This document shows positions 26,986 through 37,052 of a stretch of DNA of 64,000 nt, piece by piece; the first letter of the stretch is position 1; every line of letters starts with the position of its first letter. The notes beneath the pieces were generated by a model that had not been told where the DNA came from, made no database searches, and was given only the letters and a program-made list of their open reading frames with translations. The position numbers and the translations under genes are program-made. Source of the DNA: Mobiluncus curtisii subsp. curtisii ATCC 35241 (GTDB taxonomy: Bacteria > Actinomycetota > Actinomycetes > Actinomycetales > Actinomycetaceae); assembly GCF_000146285.1 (NCBI RefSeq), contig NZ_GL385912.1, positions 544,076 to 608,075 of the forward strand, given 5' to 3'.

Positions 26986-28200
26986 CTAGCGGTTCTCGAT
27001 GAGCGCAACAGCTCGCTGTTTGGCCCAATCCAAGATGTGCTCCAACGCGGACAGGTCCGGGTCGGACACTCCGCGGTGTTCGCTCACGACCTGCTGCACC
27101 ACGTCATAGATGCCCAGGAAAGGCAGACGTCCGTCCAAGAAAGCATTAACGGCAATTTCATCCGCACTAGCCAGGACCGCGGGGTGGGTATCAGAAGCAG
27201 AGATAGCGTATCGAGCCAAGCTGACCGCCGGGAAAATTGATTCGTTGAGGGGCTCGAACTGCCAGGTAGCGGCACTGCTCCAGTCACAAGCGGGGGCTAC
27301 CTCACGCAACCGGGCGGGTGCGGACAGACCCAAGGCAATCGGAATGCGCATATCGGGCGGGGAGGCCTGGAGCAGGGTCGCGCCGTCCCGGAACTGTACC
27401 ATAGAATGCACAATCGATCCGGGATGCACCACGACGTCGATGTCTTTCGGTTCAATGTCGAACAGCAGCGAAGCCTCGATAACTTCCAGCCCCTTGTTAA
27501 ACATGGTGGCTGAATTGACGGTCACGAGCGGACCCATGTCCCAAGTCGGATGGTTCAGGGCTTGCTCTACCGTAACGTGTTCCAGTTCCGCGCGGGTTTT
27601 CGCGCGGAACGGACCGCCACTGGCAGTCAAGATGAGCCGTTCCACTTCGCTGTAGCCGGTGACGGTTGGCGAGCACAAGCCGCGTTCGTGCTTGCCGGAG
27701 CGGAGTGCTTGCCAAATCGCGCTGTGTTCGGAATCAACCGGCACGATTTGCCCCGGTCGCCGCAAAGCGTCCCGCACCAGGGAACCGCCAATGACCAGGG
27801 ATTCTTTGTTTGCCAACGCCAACCGTGCCCCGGAATCTAACGCCCGCAGGGTCGCGTGCAAACCGGAAATTCCCGCGATAGCGTTCAACACGATGCCCTG
27901 AGGCACAAATCCAGCCGCCGCTTCGACTCCAGCAGGACCGGTCAGCAGGTTATGGCTGGCACGCGGCTTGCCCAGCTGGATTTCTGCCTCCCGGATTGCC
28001 TCATCCAGTTCCCCCACGGAGCCGTTCGCGACTGCCACCATGGGGACTTCAAATTCGACGGCTTGCCGCGCCAACACATCCAGATGCCGCCCGGAGGCAG
28101 CCAAACCTTGCACCCGAAAATGTCCGGGATGAGCGCGAACGATGTCCAGAGCCTGAGTTCCAATCGAGCCGGTAGAACCCAAAATTACGATGTCTTGCAC
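26986..28200 (-). CDS. dxr: 1-deoxy-D-xylulose 5-phosphate reductoisomerase
   Basis: 404 residues. It catalyses the NADPH-dependent step to MEP in isoprenoid synthesis. The NADPH site GSTGSIGTQALDI is at the N-terminus (residues 8-20). ALANKESLVIGG and PVDSEHSAIWQAL are family motifs, and metal-binding acidic residues are present. It starts at a GTG (VQDIVILGSTG), as the family alignment requires. Confidence 0.97.
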   Translation of the reverse strand: MQDIVILGSTGSIGTQALDIVRAHPGHFRVQGLAASGRHLDVLARQAVEFEVPMVAVANGSVGELDEAIREAEIQLGKPRASHNLLTGPAGVEAAAGFVPQGIVLNAIAGISGLHATLRALDSGARLALANKESLVIGGSLVRDALRRPGQIVPVDSEHSAIWQALRSGKHERGLCSPTVTGYSEVERLILTASGGPFRAKTRAELEHVTVEQALNHPTWDMGPLVTVNSATMFNKGLEVIEASLLFDIEPKDIDVVVHPGSIVHSMVQFRDGATLLQASPPDMRIPIALGLSAPARLREVAPACDWSSAATWQFEPLNESIFPAVSLARYAISASDTHPAVLASADEIAVNAFLDGRLPFLGIYDVVQQVVSEHRGVSDPDLSALEHILDWAKQRAVALIENR

Positions 28201-28303
28201 CAGTTCATTCTAACGGCAAGTTTAGTTTTCGCTCATTTATAGCGACCCGGAACCCCGCCAGGGGACGGACGAAGCCGCCCCAACGCCCTTGTGAAAGGCA
28301 AAA

Positions 28304-28861
28304 TCACTCGACTGCCAGCAACACTTCCACCGCGCGAGCCAGGTACGCGTCAACGGGACCTTCCAGGTATGCCCTGGTTCCTTTCGCCTCCGCAAACACC
28401 GAGTCCCGGATTTCTTTGCTGGTCAGAGGCTTATTTTCATCGAAATATGCGACCAGGCGATCCAGCAGCGCGTCCACGTCCTCAATGCGGTAGCCGCGCT
28501 GGCGACCCTGGGGATGAGCAAAACGTTTCCCCACTGGACGCAACAGTCGCGGATAGAGGGTCGTGGCCTGTTCCGCCACCAACGACATCCATGCCTTTTG
28601 CCCGTTCACCGCAATATGGTCAGCCCGCGCCCGCGCCACAAAGGCAGATTCCAGCCGGTCCATCGCCGCGTCTACTTCGACAAAGTTGTATCCCCCGCGC
28701 ACCACGTTGAATCCCTGGGCGCGCACCTGTGCCGCCCCGAAATTTGCTGGTCCACCATTGCCTTCGTATGCCGAACGTGCCTTCGCCAAGAACTTGTCGA
28801 CCTGGTTGCGGTCGTAACCCTTGCCGAGGAGTTTAGCGGTGCGAAACGTCGTGTCGCTCAC
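28304..28861 (-). CDS. DivIVA-domain-like protein
   Basis: 185 residues from a GTG at 28861 with AGAAAGGG upstream; the longer frame overlaps rlmN without similarity. Three short repeats of the DivIVA N-terminal type are visible: GYDRNQVDKFLAKA, GYNFVEVDAAMDRLESA and GYRIEDVDALLDRLVAYF. Such proteins are found next to rlmN in actinobacteria. They may interact with the polar-growth machinery, but the role is unproven. No long coiled coil follows, unlike true DivIVA/Wag31. Confidence 0.82.
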   Translation of the reverse strand: MSDTTFRTAKLLGKGYDRNQVDKFLAKARSAYEGNGGPANFGAAQVRAQGFNVVRGGYNFVEVDAAMDRLESAFVARARADHIAVNGQKAWMSLVAEQATTLYPRLLRPVGKRFAHPQGRQRGYRIEDVDALLDRLVAYFDENKPLTSKEIRDSVFAEAKGTRAYLEGPVDAYLARAVEVLLAVE

Positions 28862-28926
28862 GTTCCGGCCCTTTCTTTGTCTCTCCATGCTCTCAACAGT
28901 CTGTCCACGCACTTTCGGAGTGTTCC

Positions 28927-30099
28927 CTAGGCTGCGGGAGACTGCTTCGCTTTCGCCGCGAGCTGCCCGCAAGCTCCGTCAATATCCGAGCCACGGGTAT
29001 CTCGTAGCGTAGTGCTGATTCCAGCTTGCCGTAAAATCTCCATGAATTCGTCCATGACACGCGGCAGAGACGCATCCCAGATGCTCCCAGGGGTGGGATT
29101 GAGCGGAATCGGGTTCACATGCGCCCAGGTTTTACCCCGTTCATTGAGTTTATCCGCTAGTAGCTGCGCTCGCCACGGGTGGTCGTTCATGTCCCTAATC
29201 AGGGCATATTCAATAGAAACACGTCGACCGGTGGCTTGAAAATACGCATAAGCGGTGTCCAACAGTTCGTCGACTTGGTAGCGCCGGTTCATGGGTATCA
29301 GTTCGTTACGCAGCTCATCATCGGGGGCGTGCAGGGATACCGCCAAAGTGACCGGCAGCCCTTCCTGGGTCAGCTTGCGTATTCCGGGCACCAAACCGAC
29401 GGTGGAAACGACCAGGTTACGCGCCGAGATGCCAAAGCCTTGCGGGACTTCCGCAGTGAGGGTTCGAATCGTGTGCAGCAGGGATTTGTAGTTGGCGAGC
29501 GGCTCGCCCATCCCCATAAACACCAGGTTAGACAGCCGGGCGGGGCTGCCGAGTTCTCCGTCTTGGGCTGCCCTAGCTGCGAGCCGGACTTGTTCCAAGA
29601 TTTCTGCCGCCGACAGGTTTCGGGTCAAACCCAGTTGACCGGTCGCACAAAATGGACAGCCCATACCGCAACCGACCTGAGAGGATACGCACAAGGTGAC
29701 GCGCTTCGGGTAGCGCATCAGGACGGATTCCACTTGGGCGCCGTCGAACAGCCGCCACAGGGTCTTGCGGGTCCATCCCTTATCCGCGACCTGAGTCACG
29801 ACCGGGGTAATGAGCTCGGGCAACAGGTCCCGAGCACGTTCCCGGTCAGCGGGAGCGAGGTCTGTCATTTGGGCGGGGTCAGCTTCAAAACGTCCAAAAT
29901 AGTGGCGCGCCACCTGGTCAGCACGAAACGGGCGCATTCCTGCCGCGACTACCGCTTCACGACGCTGCTGAGGATCAAAGTCCGCGAAATGCTGCGGGGC
30001 GCGACCACGAGCATGAGCTCGAAAGCTGAGTTCTGCCGTAGCTCCCGCGTGCGTAGCCCCGACCGGAGGTTGGTGGTGGGGCAGAACCTGTCTTTCCAT
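28927..30099 (-). CDS. rlmN: 23S rRNA (adenine-2503-C2) methyltransferase RlmN
   Basis: 390 residues, a radical-SAM enzyme. The cluster motif [12 protein letters not shown] gives CxxxCxx[13 protein letters not shown], the conserved Cys in the C-terminal [10 protein letters not shown], and [12 protein letters not shown] are present. It methylates A2503 of 23S rRNA and also some tRNAs. The start ATG has only a weak ribosome-binding site. The N-terminal 30 residues are an unusual His/Ala-rich extension. Confidence 0.96.
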   Translation of the reverse strand: MERQVLPHHQPPVGATHAGATAELSFRAHARGRAPQHFADFDPQQRREAVVAAGMRPFRADQVARHYFGRFEADPAQMTDLAPADRERARDLLPELITPVVTQVADKGWTRKTLWRLFDGAQVESVLMRYPKRVTLCVSSQVGCGMGCPFCATGQLGLTRNLSAAEILEQVRLAARAAQDGELGSPARLSNLVFMGMGEPLANYKSLLHTIRTLTAEVPQGFGISARNLVVSTVGLVPGIRKLTQEGLPVTLAVSLHAPDDELRNELIPMNRRYQVDELLDTAYAYFQATGRRVSIEYALIRDMNDHPWRAQLLADKLNERGKTWAHVNPIPLNPTPGSIWDASLPRVMDEFMEILRQAGISTTLRDTRGSDIDGACGQLAAKAKQSPAA

Positions 30100-30142
30100 A
30101 AGTCTAAGTTTAACGGTTTTTCCGAGAACGTCCGGGTGGGGT

Positions 30143-31174
30143 TTAGGACAGCACCGGACCTTGTTGGGAAAAAATGGCGAATTTCAACACGATATACGCC
30201 ACCGGCGCTGCCATCAGGATGGAATCCATCCGATCCAGCAGACCGCCGTGCCCCGGCAAGAGGTGACCCATATCTTTAATGCCCAGTTCCCTCTTCATCA
30301 GTGACTCACTCAAGTCCCCGATAGTCCCCACCACAGCCATCAAAACGCCCAAGATAATCCCGTAAAACCACGGAATTCCCATCCAGAACGTGCCCGCTAC
30401 GGACACGGTGACAGCAAATAAGACCGAACCGGCAAACCCTTCCCACGTCTTGCGCGGAGAAATAGACGGTGACATATGGTGACGCCCCAGGAAACGCCCA
30501 CATAAATAGCCGCCGGTGTCTGAACCTAAAGTGACGGACAGGACAAACACCGCCGTCGCGGGAGCCCCGCACTCCACCGCCAGCAAAGCCAGGAAGGACC
30601 CCAGGAAAGGAATATACGCCACGGTCAGAGTACTGAGAGTAACGTTCTTGAGGGCATCTTCACCGCGGTAGGGACCCGCTAACTGCCACAGCAGGGCAGC
30701 CGCCATCGTCAGCAGAGTCGCGGTCAACATGGCTTCCAGACCGACTTGCCAGGCACAGATATAAATACCAATCCCGCCGATGACGACGATGGGCATCCCC
30801 AAATGCCGGTCGGTAAACCGGATGGCGTGGCGAAACTCAATCAGACATGCCACAATCGTCACCACGCACAAGGCTGCGAACAGCGGTTTCACCAGGAACA
30901 GGGTCAGTCCGTAAGCCGCCAGCAGACCCGCCCCCACCCCGGTGGCAGCCGCGAGATTACGACCACCCTTCCGAGATTTGTTTCGCGCAGACGTCACCGG
31001 TTGGGGCTTCACTTTTAGGAAGGGAACGCCCCAGCCCCGTTTACGGCGTTGCTTTGCCACGCGATTTTCGCGGCGACTGGGTCGGGTCACCGGATGCACC
31101 CCAGTTTCCGGGGTCGCCGGCGACACCGATGCTTCGGAAAATCGCGGCGGCTGGAAATTTTCGGTATCAACCAT
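30143..31174 (-). CDS. cdsA: Phosphatidate cytidylyltransferase
   Basis: 343 residues with about eight membrane helices. The family signature near the C-terminus is complete ([25 protein letters not shown]). It makes CDP-diacylglycerol, the precursor of most phospholipids. The first 80 or so residues form a hydrophilic, Arg/Lys/Pro-rich cytoplasmic extension, typical of actinobacterial CdsA. It follows frr, the standard order. Confidence 0.95.
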   Translation of the reverse strand: MVDTENFQPPRFSEASVSPATPETGVHPVTRPSRRENRVAKQRRKRGWGVPFLKVKPQPVTSARNKSRKGGRNLAAATGVGAGLLAAYGLTLFLVKPLFAALCVVTIVACLIEFRHAIRFTDRHLGMPIVVIGGIGIYICAWQVGLEAMLTATLLTMAAALLWQLAGPYRGEDALKNVTLSTLTVAYIPFLGSFLALLAVECGAPATAVFVLSVTLGSDTGGYLCGRFLGRHHMSPSISPRKTWEGFAGSVLFAVTVSVAGTFWMGIPWFYGIILGVLMAVVGTIGDLSESLMKRELGIKDMGHLLPGHGGLLDRMDSILMAAPVAYIVLKFAIFSQQGPVLS

Positions 31175-31211
31175 GCTCTTGCAGCCCCAGGTAATGACGG
31201 GTCGACGGCGC

Positions 31212-31769
31212 CTAAATAGTCATCAACTCTGATTCTTTGGCAGCCAGCAGCTGATCAATTTCATCAGTGAACTTTTTCGTGATGGAATCAAGTTCCTTTT
31301 CTCCGCGTTTGATTTCGTCCTCGCCGAGTTCCTTATTCTTTAGCATAGCTTCGAATTCGTCCTTGGCTTTGCGGCGCAGTGAACGCACGGACTGGCGTCC
31401 TTCCTCGGCTTTGGTCTTGGCAATCTTAACGTATTCTTTACGCCGTTCCTCCGTCAGGGCGGGCAGGACGATACGGATGGTTTTACCGTCATCAGTGGGG
31501 TTCACGCCCAAGTCTGCTTCCGCAATGGCACGAATGATGTCTTGCGAGGCTGACTTGTCAAAAGGCTGAACTATGACGGTACGAGCCTCGGGAATGTTAA
31601 AGGAAGCCAACTGCTTTAACGGGGTGGGGGCGCCATAGTAGTCGACCATAATGCCGTCAAACATAGCAGTATTGGCACGACCGGTACGAATGGAAGCGAA
31701 TTCGTCTTGGGTGGCGCTCAGTGCCTTTGTCATCATGGTCTTGGCAGATTTGAGGGTGTCTTCAATCAC
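31212..31769 (-). CDS. frr: Ribosome recycling factor
   Basis: 185 residues, the normal length. It opens at a GTG with AAAGGAG upstream. The conserved ASIRTGRANTAMFDGIMVDYYGAPTPLKQLAS and RRKAKDEFEAM are present. It releases ribosomes from mRNA after termination together with EF-G. It is in the usual pyrH-frr-cdsA order. Confidence 0.98.
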   Translation of the reverse strand: MIEDTLKSAKTMMTKALSATQDEFASIRTGRANTAMFDGIMVDYYGAPTPLKQLASFNIPEARTVIVQPFDKSASQDIIRAIAEADLGVNPTDDGKTIRIVLPALTEERRKEYVKIAKTKAEEGRQSVRSLRRKAKDEFEAMLKNKELGEDEIKRGEKELDSITKKFTDEIDQLLAAKESELMTI

Positions 31770-31830
31770 GAGTTTCTCCTTTTATTCTTTGCTTTCTCCA
31801 CAGGTTCCCCGGTGGGTTTCGTTATCTCAA

Positions 31831-32568
31831 TTACTTTTCGCTGTATAGCACAGTGCCGATTTCATCGCCCAGCAATGCCCTAGTAACGTTGCCTGGCTGG
31901 GACATGCCAAACACGCGCATCTTCAGTTTGTTTTCGGAGCACAGGGAAAAAGCAGCCGCATCTACGACCTTTAAACCGTCGCGCAGCGCTTTCTCGTAGC
32001 TAACCTCGTCAAGCTTTACAGCCTCCGGGTTCTGGCGCGGATCGTCAGTGTAGACCCCGTCCACCCCGTTCTTGCCCACCAGCAGTTCCTGACAATGTGT
32101 CTCCAGGGCACGCTGGGCACTAACGGTGTCGGTAGAGAAATACGGCATCCCCGCACCCGCTCCGAACACGACCACGCGCCCTTTTTCGAGGTGACGAATG
32201 GCACGTAACGGCACATAAGGTTCAGCGACCTGGGTCATCGTGATGGCAGACTGAACCCTGGTGCGCACCCCGGCTTGTTCCAGGAAATCTTGCAGAGCCA
32301 GGGCGTTCATCACGGTACCCAACATCCCCATGTAATCCGCTCGTGCGCGATCTAAACCGTGCTGGCTCAGCTCCGCGCCACGAAAGAAGTTTCCGCCACC
32401 AACCACAATGGCAACCTGTATTCCCTGAGTCACCGCCGCAGCGACCTGCTGAGCGATATTGGAAACGACATCGGGGTCCAACCCCACTTGCCCGCCACCA
32501 AAGACTTCACCGGAAAGTTTCATCAAAACCCGGCGTTTACCGGGGGCTACAGAGCCGTTGTCGCTCAT
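31831..32568 (-). CDS. pyrH: UMP kinase
   Basis: 245 residues. The amino-acid-kinase fold motifs are visible: [44 protein letters not shown] and [11 protein letters not shown]-like [17 protein letters not shown]. It makes UDP from UMP and is a hexamer regulated by GTP and UTP in many bacteria. A good ribosome-binding site (GGGAGAAGA) precedes the ATG. Confidence 0.98.
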   Translation of the reverse strand: MSDNGSVAPGKRRVLMKLSGEVFGGGQVGLDPDVVSNIAQQVAAAVTQGIQVAIVVGGGNFFRGAELSQHGLDRARADYMGMLGTVMNALALQDFLEQAGVRTRVQSAITMTQVAEPYVPLRAIRHLEKGRVVVFGAGAGMPYFSTDTVSAQRALETHCQELLVGKNGVDGVYTDDPRQNPEAVKLDEVSYEKALRDGLKVVDAAAFSLCSENKLKMRVFGMSQPGNVTRALLGDEIGTVLYSEK

Positions 32569-32603
32569 CTATCTTCTCCCTTGAAAGACCAACATCCTTA
32601 GTC

Positions 32604-32609
32604 ATTATA
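32604..32609 (-). promoter_or_regulatory. Candidate -10 box of the pyrH promoter
   Basis: A perfect TATAAT (minus strand) 35 bp before the pyrH start, just after the tsf terminator hairpin. No clear -35 is seen, so this is moderate evidence that pyrH can be transcribed on its own. Confidence 0.5.
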
Positions 32610-32610
32610 C

Positions 32611-32648
32611 GCAAATGCCCCAAAGCCTTCATCGACCCTGGGGCATTT
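32611..32648 (-). terminator. Hairpin after tsf
   Basis: AAATGCCCC and GGGGCATTT arms in the tsf-pyrH spacer. No long T run follows, so it is probably a partial terminator or attenuator. Confidence 0.6.
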
Positions 32649-32683
32649 ACCTAGTTTAGATGGGTTTCACGAACCCTTCGGGC

Positions 32684-33523
32684 TTACTCGCCAGCCTGCA
32701 AACGCGCGAAAGCGGTGACCTTGCCCTTGGAAGCTTCCACAATCTTGCCGACCGTGGTCTTGGGATCCTTCGCAAAGGGCTGTTCCAGCAGCACGCAGTC
32801 CTTGTAAAAGCCTTTCATCCGACCTTCCACAATCTTTGCCACAGCAGCTTCCGGCTTGCCTTCAGCCTTGGTGGTTTCAGTCAGAGTGGCGCGTTCCTTT
32901 TCGACTTCCTCGGCAGGAACATCCTCGCAGCTCAGGTACTCCGGGCTGTAGGCAGCGATGTGCATCGCGACATCGTGAGCGACTTCGGCACCAGCCTTGT
33001 CGGTAGCCACCATGACGCCAACGGTCGGGGGCAAATCCTGGGAAGAACGGTGCAGGTAGACATCGACGGCTTCGCCTTCAACCTGGCGCACGTTGCCGAC
33101 TTCCAGTTTCTCACCGATAATCGCCGCAACCGCCTCAATGGTGTCCTTTACCGTGCCATCAGCAGACTTGGCAGCCAGGAGTTCCTCTACGGTAGCCGCA
33201 CCGGATGCAGCAGCAGCTTCCAGTACCTTGTCTGCCATCGCGATGAATTTGTCGGTCTTGACCACGAAGTCGGTTTCGGCGTTGACCTCAACCATGGTGC
33301 CGCGCTGACCAGCCTCGGTGTCGGTGACCTTGGCAGCAATCAGACCGGCTCCGGCGGAGCGACCTTCGCGCTTAGTCAGGGACTTCAGACCCTTGACGCG
33401 GATGATTTTCAGGGCTTCCTCACGGTCGCCGTTTGCTTCTTCCAGGGCTTTCTTAACGTCAGCTAAGCCCGCACCGGTTTCTTCGCGCAAGTCCTTGAGG
33501 TCTTGCATGTTATATTTAGCCAA
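32684..33523 (-). CDS. tsf: Elongation factor Ts
   Basis: 279 residues from a TTG at 33523: GGAGGA lies five bases upstream, and the family begins at this point (AKYNMQDLKDLREETGAGLADVKKALEEA). The open frame reaches ten codons further upstream without similarity. TDFVVKTDKF and the C-terminal KDCVLLEQPFAKD are conserved. It recycles EF-Tu by nucleotide exchange. It follows rpsB. Confidence 0.96.
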   Translation of the reverse strand: MAKYNMQDLKDLREETGAGLADVKKALEEANGDREEALKIIRVKGLKSLTKREGRSAGAGLIAAKVTDTEAGQRGTMVEVNAETDFVVKTDKFIAMADKVLEAAAASGAATVEELLAAKSADGTVKDTIEAVAAIIGEKLEVGNVRQVEGEAVDVYLHRSSQDLPPTVGVMVATDKAGAEVAHDVAMHIAAYSPEYLSCEDVPAEEVEKERATLTETTKAEGKPEAAVAKIVEGRMKGFYKDCVLLEQPFAKDPKTTVGKIVEASKGKVTAFARLQAGE

Positions 33524-33631
33524 TTTTTCCTCCAGTTTCAGAGCAAGTTTCATGCACCGGGAACTTCTATATTCCCGATAATCCTTTTGAGTGAGCGTCG
33601 GAGTGTTATCTCCCCGCTCAGCTGCAGCCGA

Positions 33632-34477
33632 TTACTCGGCTTTTGCGTCGGTAGCTTCGCTCGCAGCGGGTGCAGTTTCCGCCGGCTTATCCGCGGCAGG
33701 AGCCTTCGCGTCATCGCCTGCCAGAAGCTCGCGTTCCCACTCCGCCATCGGTTCGGCACTTTCCGGGTTCTCGCCCAGCTGTTTCTTGGAACGAGCCAGC
33801 AGACCCTCTGCACAAGCGTCAGCAATCACCTTGGTCAGCAAATCGACTGCGCGAATCGCGTCGTCGTTGCCAGGGATGCCGTAATCTACCTCGTCAGGGT
33901 CACAGTTCGTGTCCAGAATGGCAACGACCGGAATCCCAAGCTTTTGGGCTTCCGCAATCGCCAAGTGTTCCTTCTTGGTGTCAACCACCCAGATAGCCGA
34001 AGGGGTTTTCGCCATGTCGCGGATGCCGCCCAGGGTCTTGGCGAGCTTGTCCTTTTCACGGCGCATCATCAACAGTTCCTTCTTCGTCAATCCCGAAGCG
34101 GAAGTGTCCTCAAAGTCGTACTGTTCCAGTTCCTTCAGTCGCTGCAAGCGCTTGTGCACCGTCGAGAAGTTGGTCAGCATCCCGCCCAGCCAACGTTCGT
34201 TCACGAAAGGCATCCCCACGCGGGTAGCCTGTTCCTGAATGGACTCTTGAGCCTGCTTCTTGGTGCCCACGAACAGCAGCGTGCCGCCGTGCGCCACGGT
34301 TTCCTTTACGAATTCGTAAGCAATATCAATGTCAGCAATGGTTTGCTGCAAATCGAGAATGTAAATGCCGGAACGGTCGGTCAAAATAAACCGCTTCATC
34401 TTGGGGTTCCAGCGACGGGTTTGGTGCCCGAAGTGCACGCCGCTTTCCAAAAGCTGGCGCATGGTAACGACTGCCAT
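33632..34477 (-). CDS. rpsB: 30S ribosomal protein S2
   Basis: 281 residues. The start [27 protein letters not shown] is fully conserved, and [19 protein letters not shown] ends the core. The last 45 or so residues are an Ala/Glu-rich tail common in actinobacteria. AGAAGGA precedes the ATG. First gene of the rpsB-tsf-pyrH-frr-cdsA block. Confidence 0.98.
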   Translation of the reverse strand: MAVVTMRQLLESGVHFGHQTRRWNPKMKRFILTDRSGIYILDLQQTIADIDIAYEFVKETVAHGGTLLFVGTKKQAQESIQEQATRVGMPFVNERWLGGMLTNFSTVHKRLQRLKELEQYDFEDTSASGLTKKELLMMRREKDKLAKTLGGIRDMAKTPSAIWVVDTKKEHLAIAEAQKLGIPVVAILDTNCDPDEVDYGIPGNDDAIRAVDLLTKVIADACAEGLLARSKKQLGENPESAEPMAEWERELLAGDDAKAPAADKPAETAPAASEATDAKAE

Positions 34478-34844
34478 GTGGCGTCCTTCTTTCAGTTATG
34501 GGACACAGCTGTCCCGGCGCACGAGCGCTCCGGAGACGTCTACGTCCAGTTTCGGTTAATGCCTGGTGTTCGCTCGCCTTCCCCACCCCATAGGGACCTG
34601 GAGGATTGCGCTCATCACGGCTACGCTGGCAGTAACACCGGCAACGCCGCGATTGCGAACACGCGAAGTCAGCTGCATGGGCAGCTGCGAGGGTTAACTT
34701 TACCAAAACTTCCTCCAGAAAAGCTAATTCGGCGCGACCTGACGCGGTTTTGTGGTTTTTCCACAAGCGGGGTCAAATCGGGGTTTTCCACAGGTCAAAG
34801 TTTGTTCTCTGGTGCGGGCGTTTCTTTCACGTCACACTGCAGTC
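34478..34844. promoter_or_regulatory. Divergent intergenic region rpsB / M23 peptidase, with two DnaA-box-like sites
   Basis: 367 bp without a gene. It holds a small hairpin near rpsB (GGGACA/TGTCCC, 34500-34515) that may belong to the rpsB leader. Two direct copies of TTTTCCACA (34757-34765 and 34784-34792) match the DnaA-box consensus TTWTNCACA; the first also sits in the palindrome TGTGG-TTTTT-CCACA. I could not place convincing -35/-10 pairs. Confidence 0.45.
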
Positions 34845-35411
34845 ATGAGAAAAGTTTTTATCGCCTTCTGCTGTTGCCTGACCTTGAGTCTGGTGGGAGG
34901 CTCTGCTTCACCTGCCGCCGGAATCACCACCGCCCCAAACTTACCTGGGGTCACCAGCCCAGCCTCGTTAACGACCTTTTCACCAGGGAAAACGCCAGGT
35001 CTGCGGGATTTCCTCTATTGGCCCACCGGTCACCCTACCGCAGTACCGCGCAAGTTTGACCCGCCCGCCCAGAAATGGTTGGCAGGGCACCGCGGTATCG
35101 ATTTGCGGGTCAGCCCCGGTGAGACTGTCTTTGCCGCGACTGACGCGACGGTACTCTATGCCGGTAATCTGGCGGGACGTCCCGTGATTTCACTCGAAGA
35201 CACGACGGGGCGGCGCTATACCTACGAGCCGGTAGAACCCGCGGTCGCAGTCGGGGATGAAGTGACTCGCGGTCAGGCCATTGGGACGGCACTGGGAGGG
35301 CACTGTTCCCCTGGGGACTGTCTACATTTCGGGGTCAAGGACGGCCCAGACGGCTACGTGGATCCGCTGCGTCTGTTGGGGGGAAGGATTCGCCTGTACC
35401 CAGTGAGCTAG
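34845..35411 (+). CDS. Secreted M23 family peptidase
   Basis: 188 residues from the ATG at 34845, where a signal peptide begins (RKVFIAFCCCLTLSLVGGSASPAAG). The mature part is a single M23/LytM domain: GHRGIDLRV carries the first His and Asp of the zinc site, and GDCLHFGVK carries the last His. M23 enzymes cut peptidoglycan cross-bridges. In this short form the position before LHFG is Cys rather than His, as seen in many actinobacterial homologues of reduced activity. The ribosome-binding site is weak. The gene converges on the lipoprotein gene. Confidence 0.85.
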   Translation: MRKVFIAFCCCLTLSLVGGSASPAAGITTAPNLPGVTSPASLTTFSPGKTPGLRDFLYWPTGHPTAVPRKFDPPAQKWLAGHRGIDLRVSPGETVFAATDATVLYAGNLAGRPVISLEDTTGRRYTYEPVEPAVAVGDEVTRGQAIGTALGGHCSPGDCLHFGVKDGPDGYVDPLRLLGGRIRLYPVS

Positions 35412-35443
35412 GTGAGTCGGGGAACACGCCGCGGCGCTACCGC

Positions 35444-36175
35444 TCACTCACCAGTATCGGAATACTTGGCGGGAGCTTTATAGATGCCGGTAATCACGTT
35501 GTTTCCGTGAATATACTCGACCCGGTACTGGGATACGGTGTTCGAAGGGGGATCGTAGTTCAGGACTTCGCCCTTCTCAGAGCGCGCGATAATCGGCGGT
35601 TCCGCATTGCGAGCCACAACCCAAAAAATGGATTGATTCTGTTTGGACTTTCCCGCGGAGACATCGAGGATTTCCGTGCGTGGCACCCCGGTCTCTACGT
35701 GAGAATACTTCCGGGTGAAGTCAACGGACCACTGCGACATCTCCTGACACTTCGTGCACGCATCGGTGTAAACCTGGTTTACGAAATGCGCATCTTTCGA
35801 CGCAAAGCTGTAATACATCGCATAGGTAAAGTACTTCACCACGGTGGCAGCACCGTCCACGGAGAACTCGTGGAAGAATTTCGGCTCATCAAACGGCGCC
35901 ACTTTCATCATCTGATCTGCAGGAATCTCTTTGAGTTCAGCGGGGGAAGGGTTATCTTTCACCGTCGCGGTATAACTCGGCGCTGGCTCTCCTGAAACCG
36001 GGTCTTTAGTCGTGTTCGGAGCCGCAGGCTCGACCAAGGGAATATCCGCGGTCATCATCTCGCGCGCAGTTCTCTCGGATCCGGAAGCAGTAACCGCCGT
36101 ACCGCATCCCGTTAACACTGCGGCGGAGCACAGCATCATCAGCGATGCTTGCAAAATCCGCAGTTTTCCGACCAT
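35444..36175 (-). CDS. DUF6318 family lipoprotein
   Basis: 243 residues with a lipoprotein signal peptide (lipobox LTGC, Cys about 24). After a Thr/Pro-rich spacer the domain contains FHEFSVDGAATVVKYFTYAMYYSFASKDAHFVNQVYTDACTKCQEM, with a CxxC, and matches my memory of the actinobacterial DUF6318 family. It resides on the outer face of the membrane; the function is unknown. GGGAGGAG precedes the ATG. Confidence 0.8.
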   Translation of the reverse strand: MVGKLRILQASLMMLCSAAVLTGCGTAVTASGSERTAREMMTADIPLVEPAAPNTTKDPVSGEPAPSYTATVKDNPSPAELKEIPADQMMKVAPFDEPKFFHEFSVDGAATVVKYFTYAMYYSFASKDAHFVNQVYTDACTKCQEMSQWSVDFTRKYSHVETGVPRTEILDVSAGKSKQNQSIFWVVARNAEPPIIARSEKGEVLNYDPPSNTVSQYRVEYIHGNNVITGIYKAPAKYSDTGE

Positions 36176-36527
36176 GACGCTCCTCCCGAGACACCATTAC
36201 CTTGCTTTTCATGATTCATTGTATGTGGTTTAGGAGGAAATTCATAGAGTCAATCCAGCTTTTTCTCAGTTTTGTAAAGACATTCCAGGGACACTATCTT
36301 CCCAGCTCACAGGCTTGCTTTTTTCTAGCCTTTAGAAATTTTTTGGGGAAACATTTAAATTAGGACTTTAGGCCCGCAGATGCGCCTGCAGATACACTGT
36401 CTCTTTCCGGTCACTACGTGCCTTCTCAGTAAATCCCCTTGCTCAAGCCCCACCTTGAGACACAGTCTCCCCAAATAGATTCACAAGATTGATAACTTTC
36501 GACGCCCCATCGAGACATAATCTGGGA
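36176..36527. other. Intergenic region holding the left copy of the xerC-end repeat
   Basis: 352 bp. The first part contains the upstream region of the DUF6318 gene (a TACAAT resembling a -10 box lies about 50 bp upstream). The 35-bp repeat at 36363-36397 follows, and then about 130 bp with no recognisable gene up to the lipoprotein stop. Confidence 0.6.
36363..36397. repeat. Direct repeat of the xerC 3' end, left copy (att-like)
   Basis: 35 bases identical, except for one, to 38208-38242, in the same orientation. The right copy contains the last codons and stop of xerC. This left copy has no gene body, so it appears to be a duplication created when the 1.8-kb cassette entered. Confidence 0.8.
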
Positions 36528-37052
36528 CTAATCGTCCTTCTCCGCAGCGTCAGCGGAGTCATTGATTCTAAGTACCCCCGTTTTCGGGCAAGTTATTGTC
36601 TCTTGATTTACTACATCCCGGCACGCTTTCAAGACATCCACAGCTCCTCCGAATCGAACCCGATCTCCTATTGCCAGAACACTGCCCCAAGGAAGCTTCA
36701 CGCTCTGACCCGACAGGGTGGTACCGTAAGGAAAAGACACCGGCAACAATTCATTGTCAGAGCTATCCCTCAACATGACGCATCCTGCGTCGTCCTGTTC
36801 CAGAGTACCTTGAAATAGCTGATCGTAACCTCCCGGATATTCAAAGGCATTTGCTACCAGCCTCATTCCGTCCTGCACAGTTTCCACATAGCAATGCTCG
36901 ATATCAGTCGGCAAAGAATCGCCAGTGACAGCGGCTTGCGGTTTACTTGACATAGAATTATCGATTTCAGGCTGCGTTGCTACGCTCTGACATCCAGCCA
37001 AGTAAAGTGCAGCTGCAAATATAAGCAAAAGAATCAGTAAATTTTTATTCAT
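36528..37052 (-). CDS. Small lipoprotein of unknown function in the protease cassette
   Basis: 174 residues with a lipoprotein signal (KNLLILLLIFAAALYLAGC, Cys about 21) and a polar mature part with the possible compact-barrel segment WGSVLAIGDRVRFGGAVDV. Four Cys residues in the mature part (as in EHCY, AGCVM, KACRD, TCPK) could form disulfides. I do not recognise the family. Its start overlaps the serine-protease stop by 4 bp, so the two are co-translated; it may be a partner or inhibitor of the protease. Base composition is AT-rich compared with the core genes around. Confidence 0.8.
   Translation of the reverse strand: MNKNLLILLLIFAAALYLAGCQSVATQPEIDNSMSSKPQAAVTGDSLPTDIEHCYVETVQDGMRLVANAFEYPGGYDQLFQGTLEQDDAGCVMLRDSSDNELLPVSFPYGTTLSGQSVKLPWGSVLAIGDRVRFGGAVDVLKACRDVVNQETITCPKTGVLRINDSADAAEKDD

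Noticed and set aside
32660-33466. 268-codon plus-strand ORF over tsf
   Set aside because: Antisense shadow of EF-Ts.
33503-35059. 518-codon plus-strand ORF over rpsB
   Set aside because: Runs antisense through S2 and into the M23 gene in the wrong frame; no similarity.
35411-35452. GGTGAGT/ACTCACC inverted repeat between the convergent M23 and DUF6318 genes
   Set aside because: Could be a two-way terminator, but the stem is short, the loop long and there is no T run.
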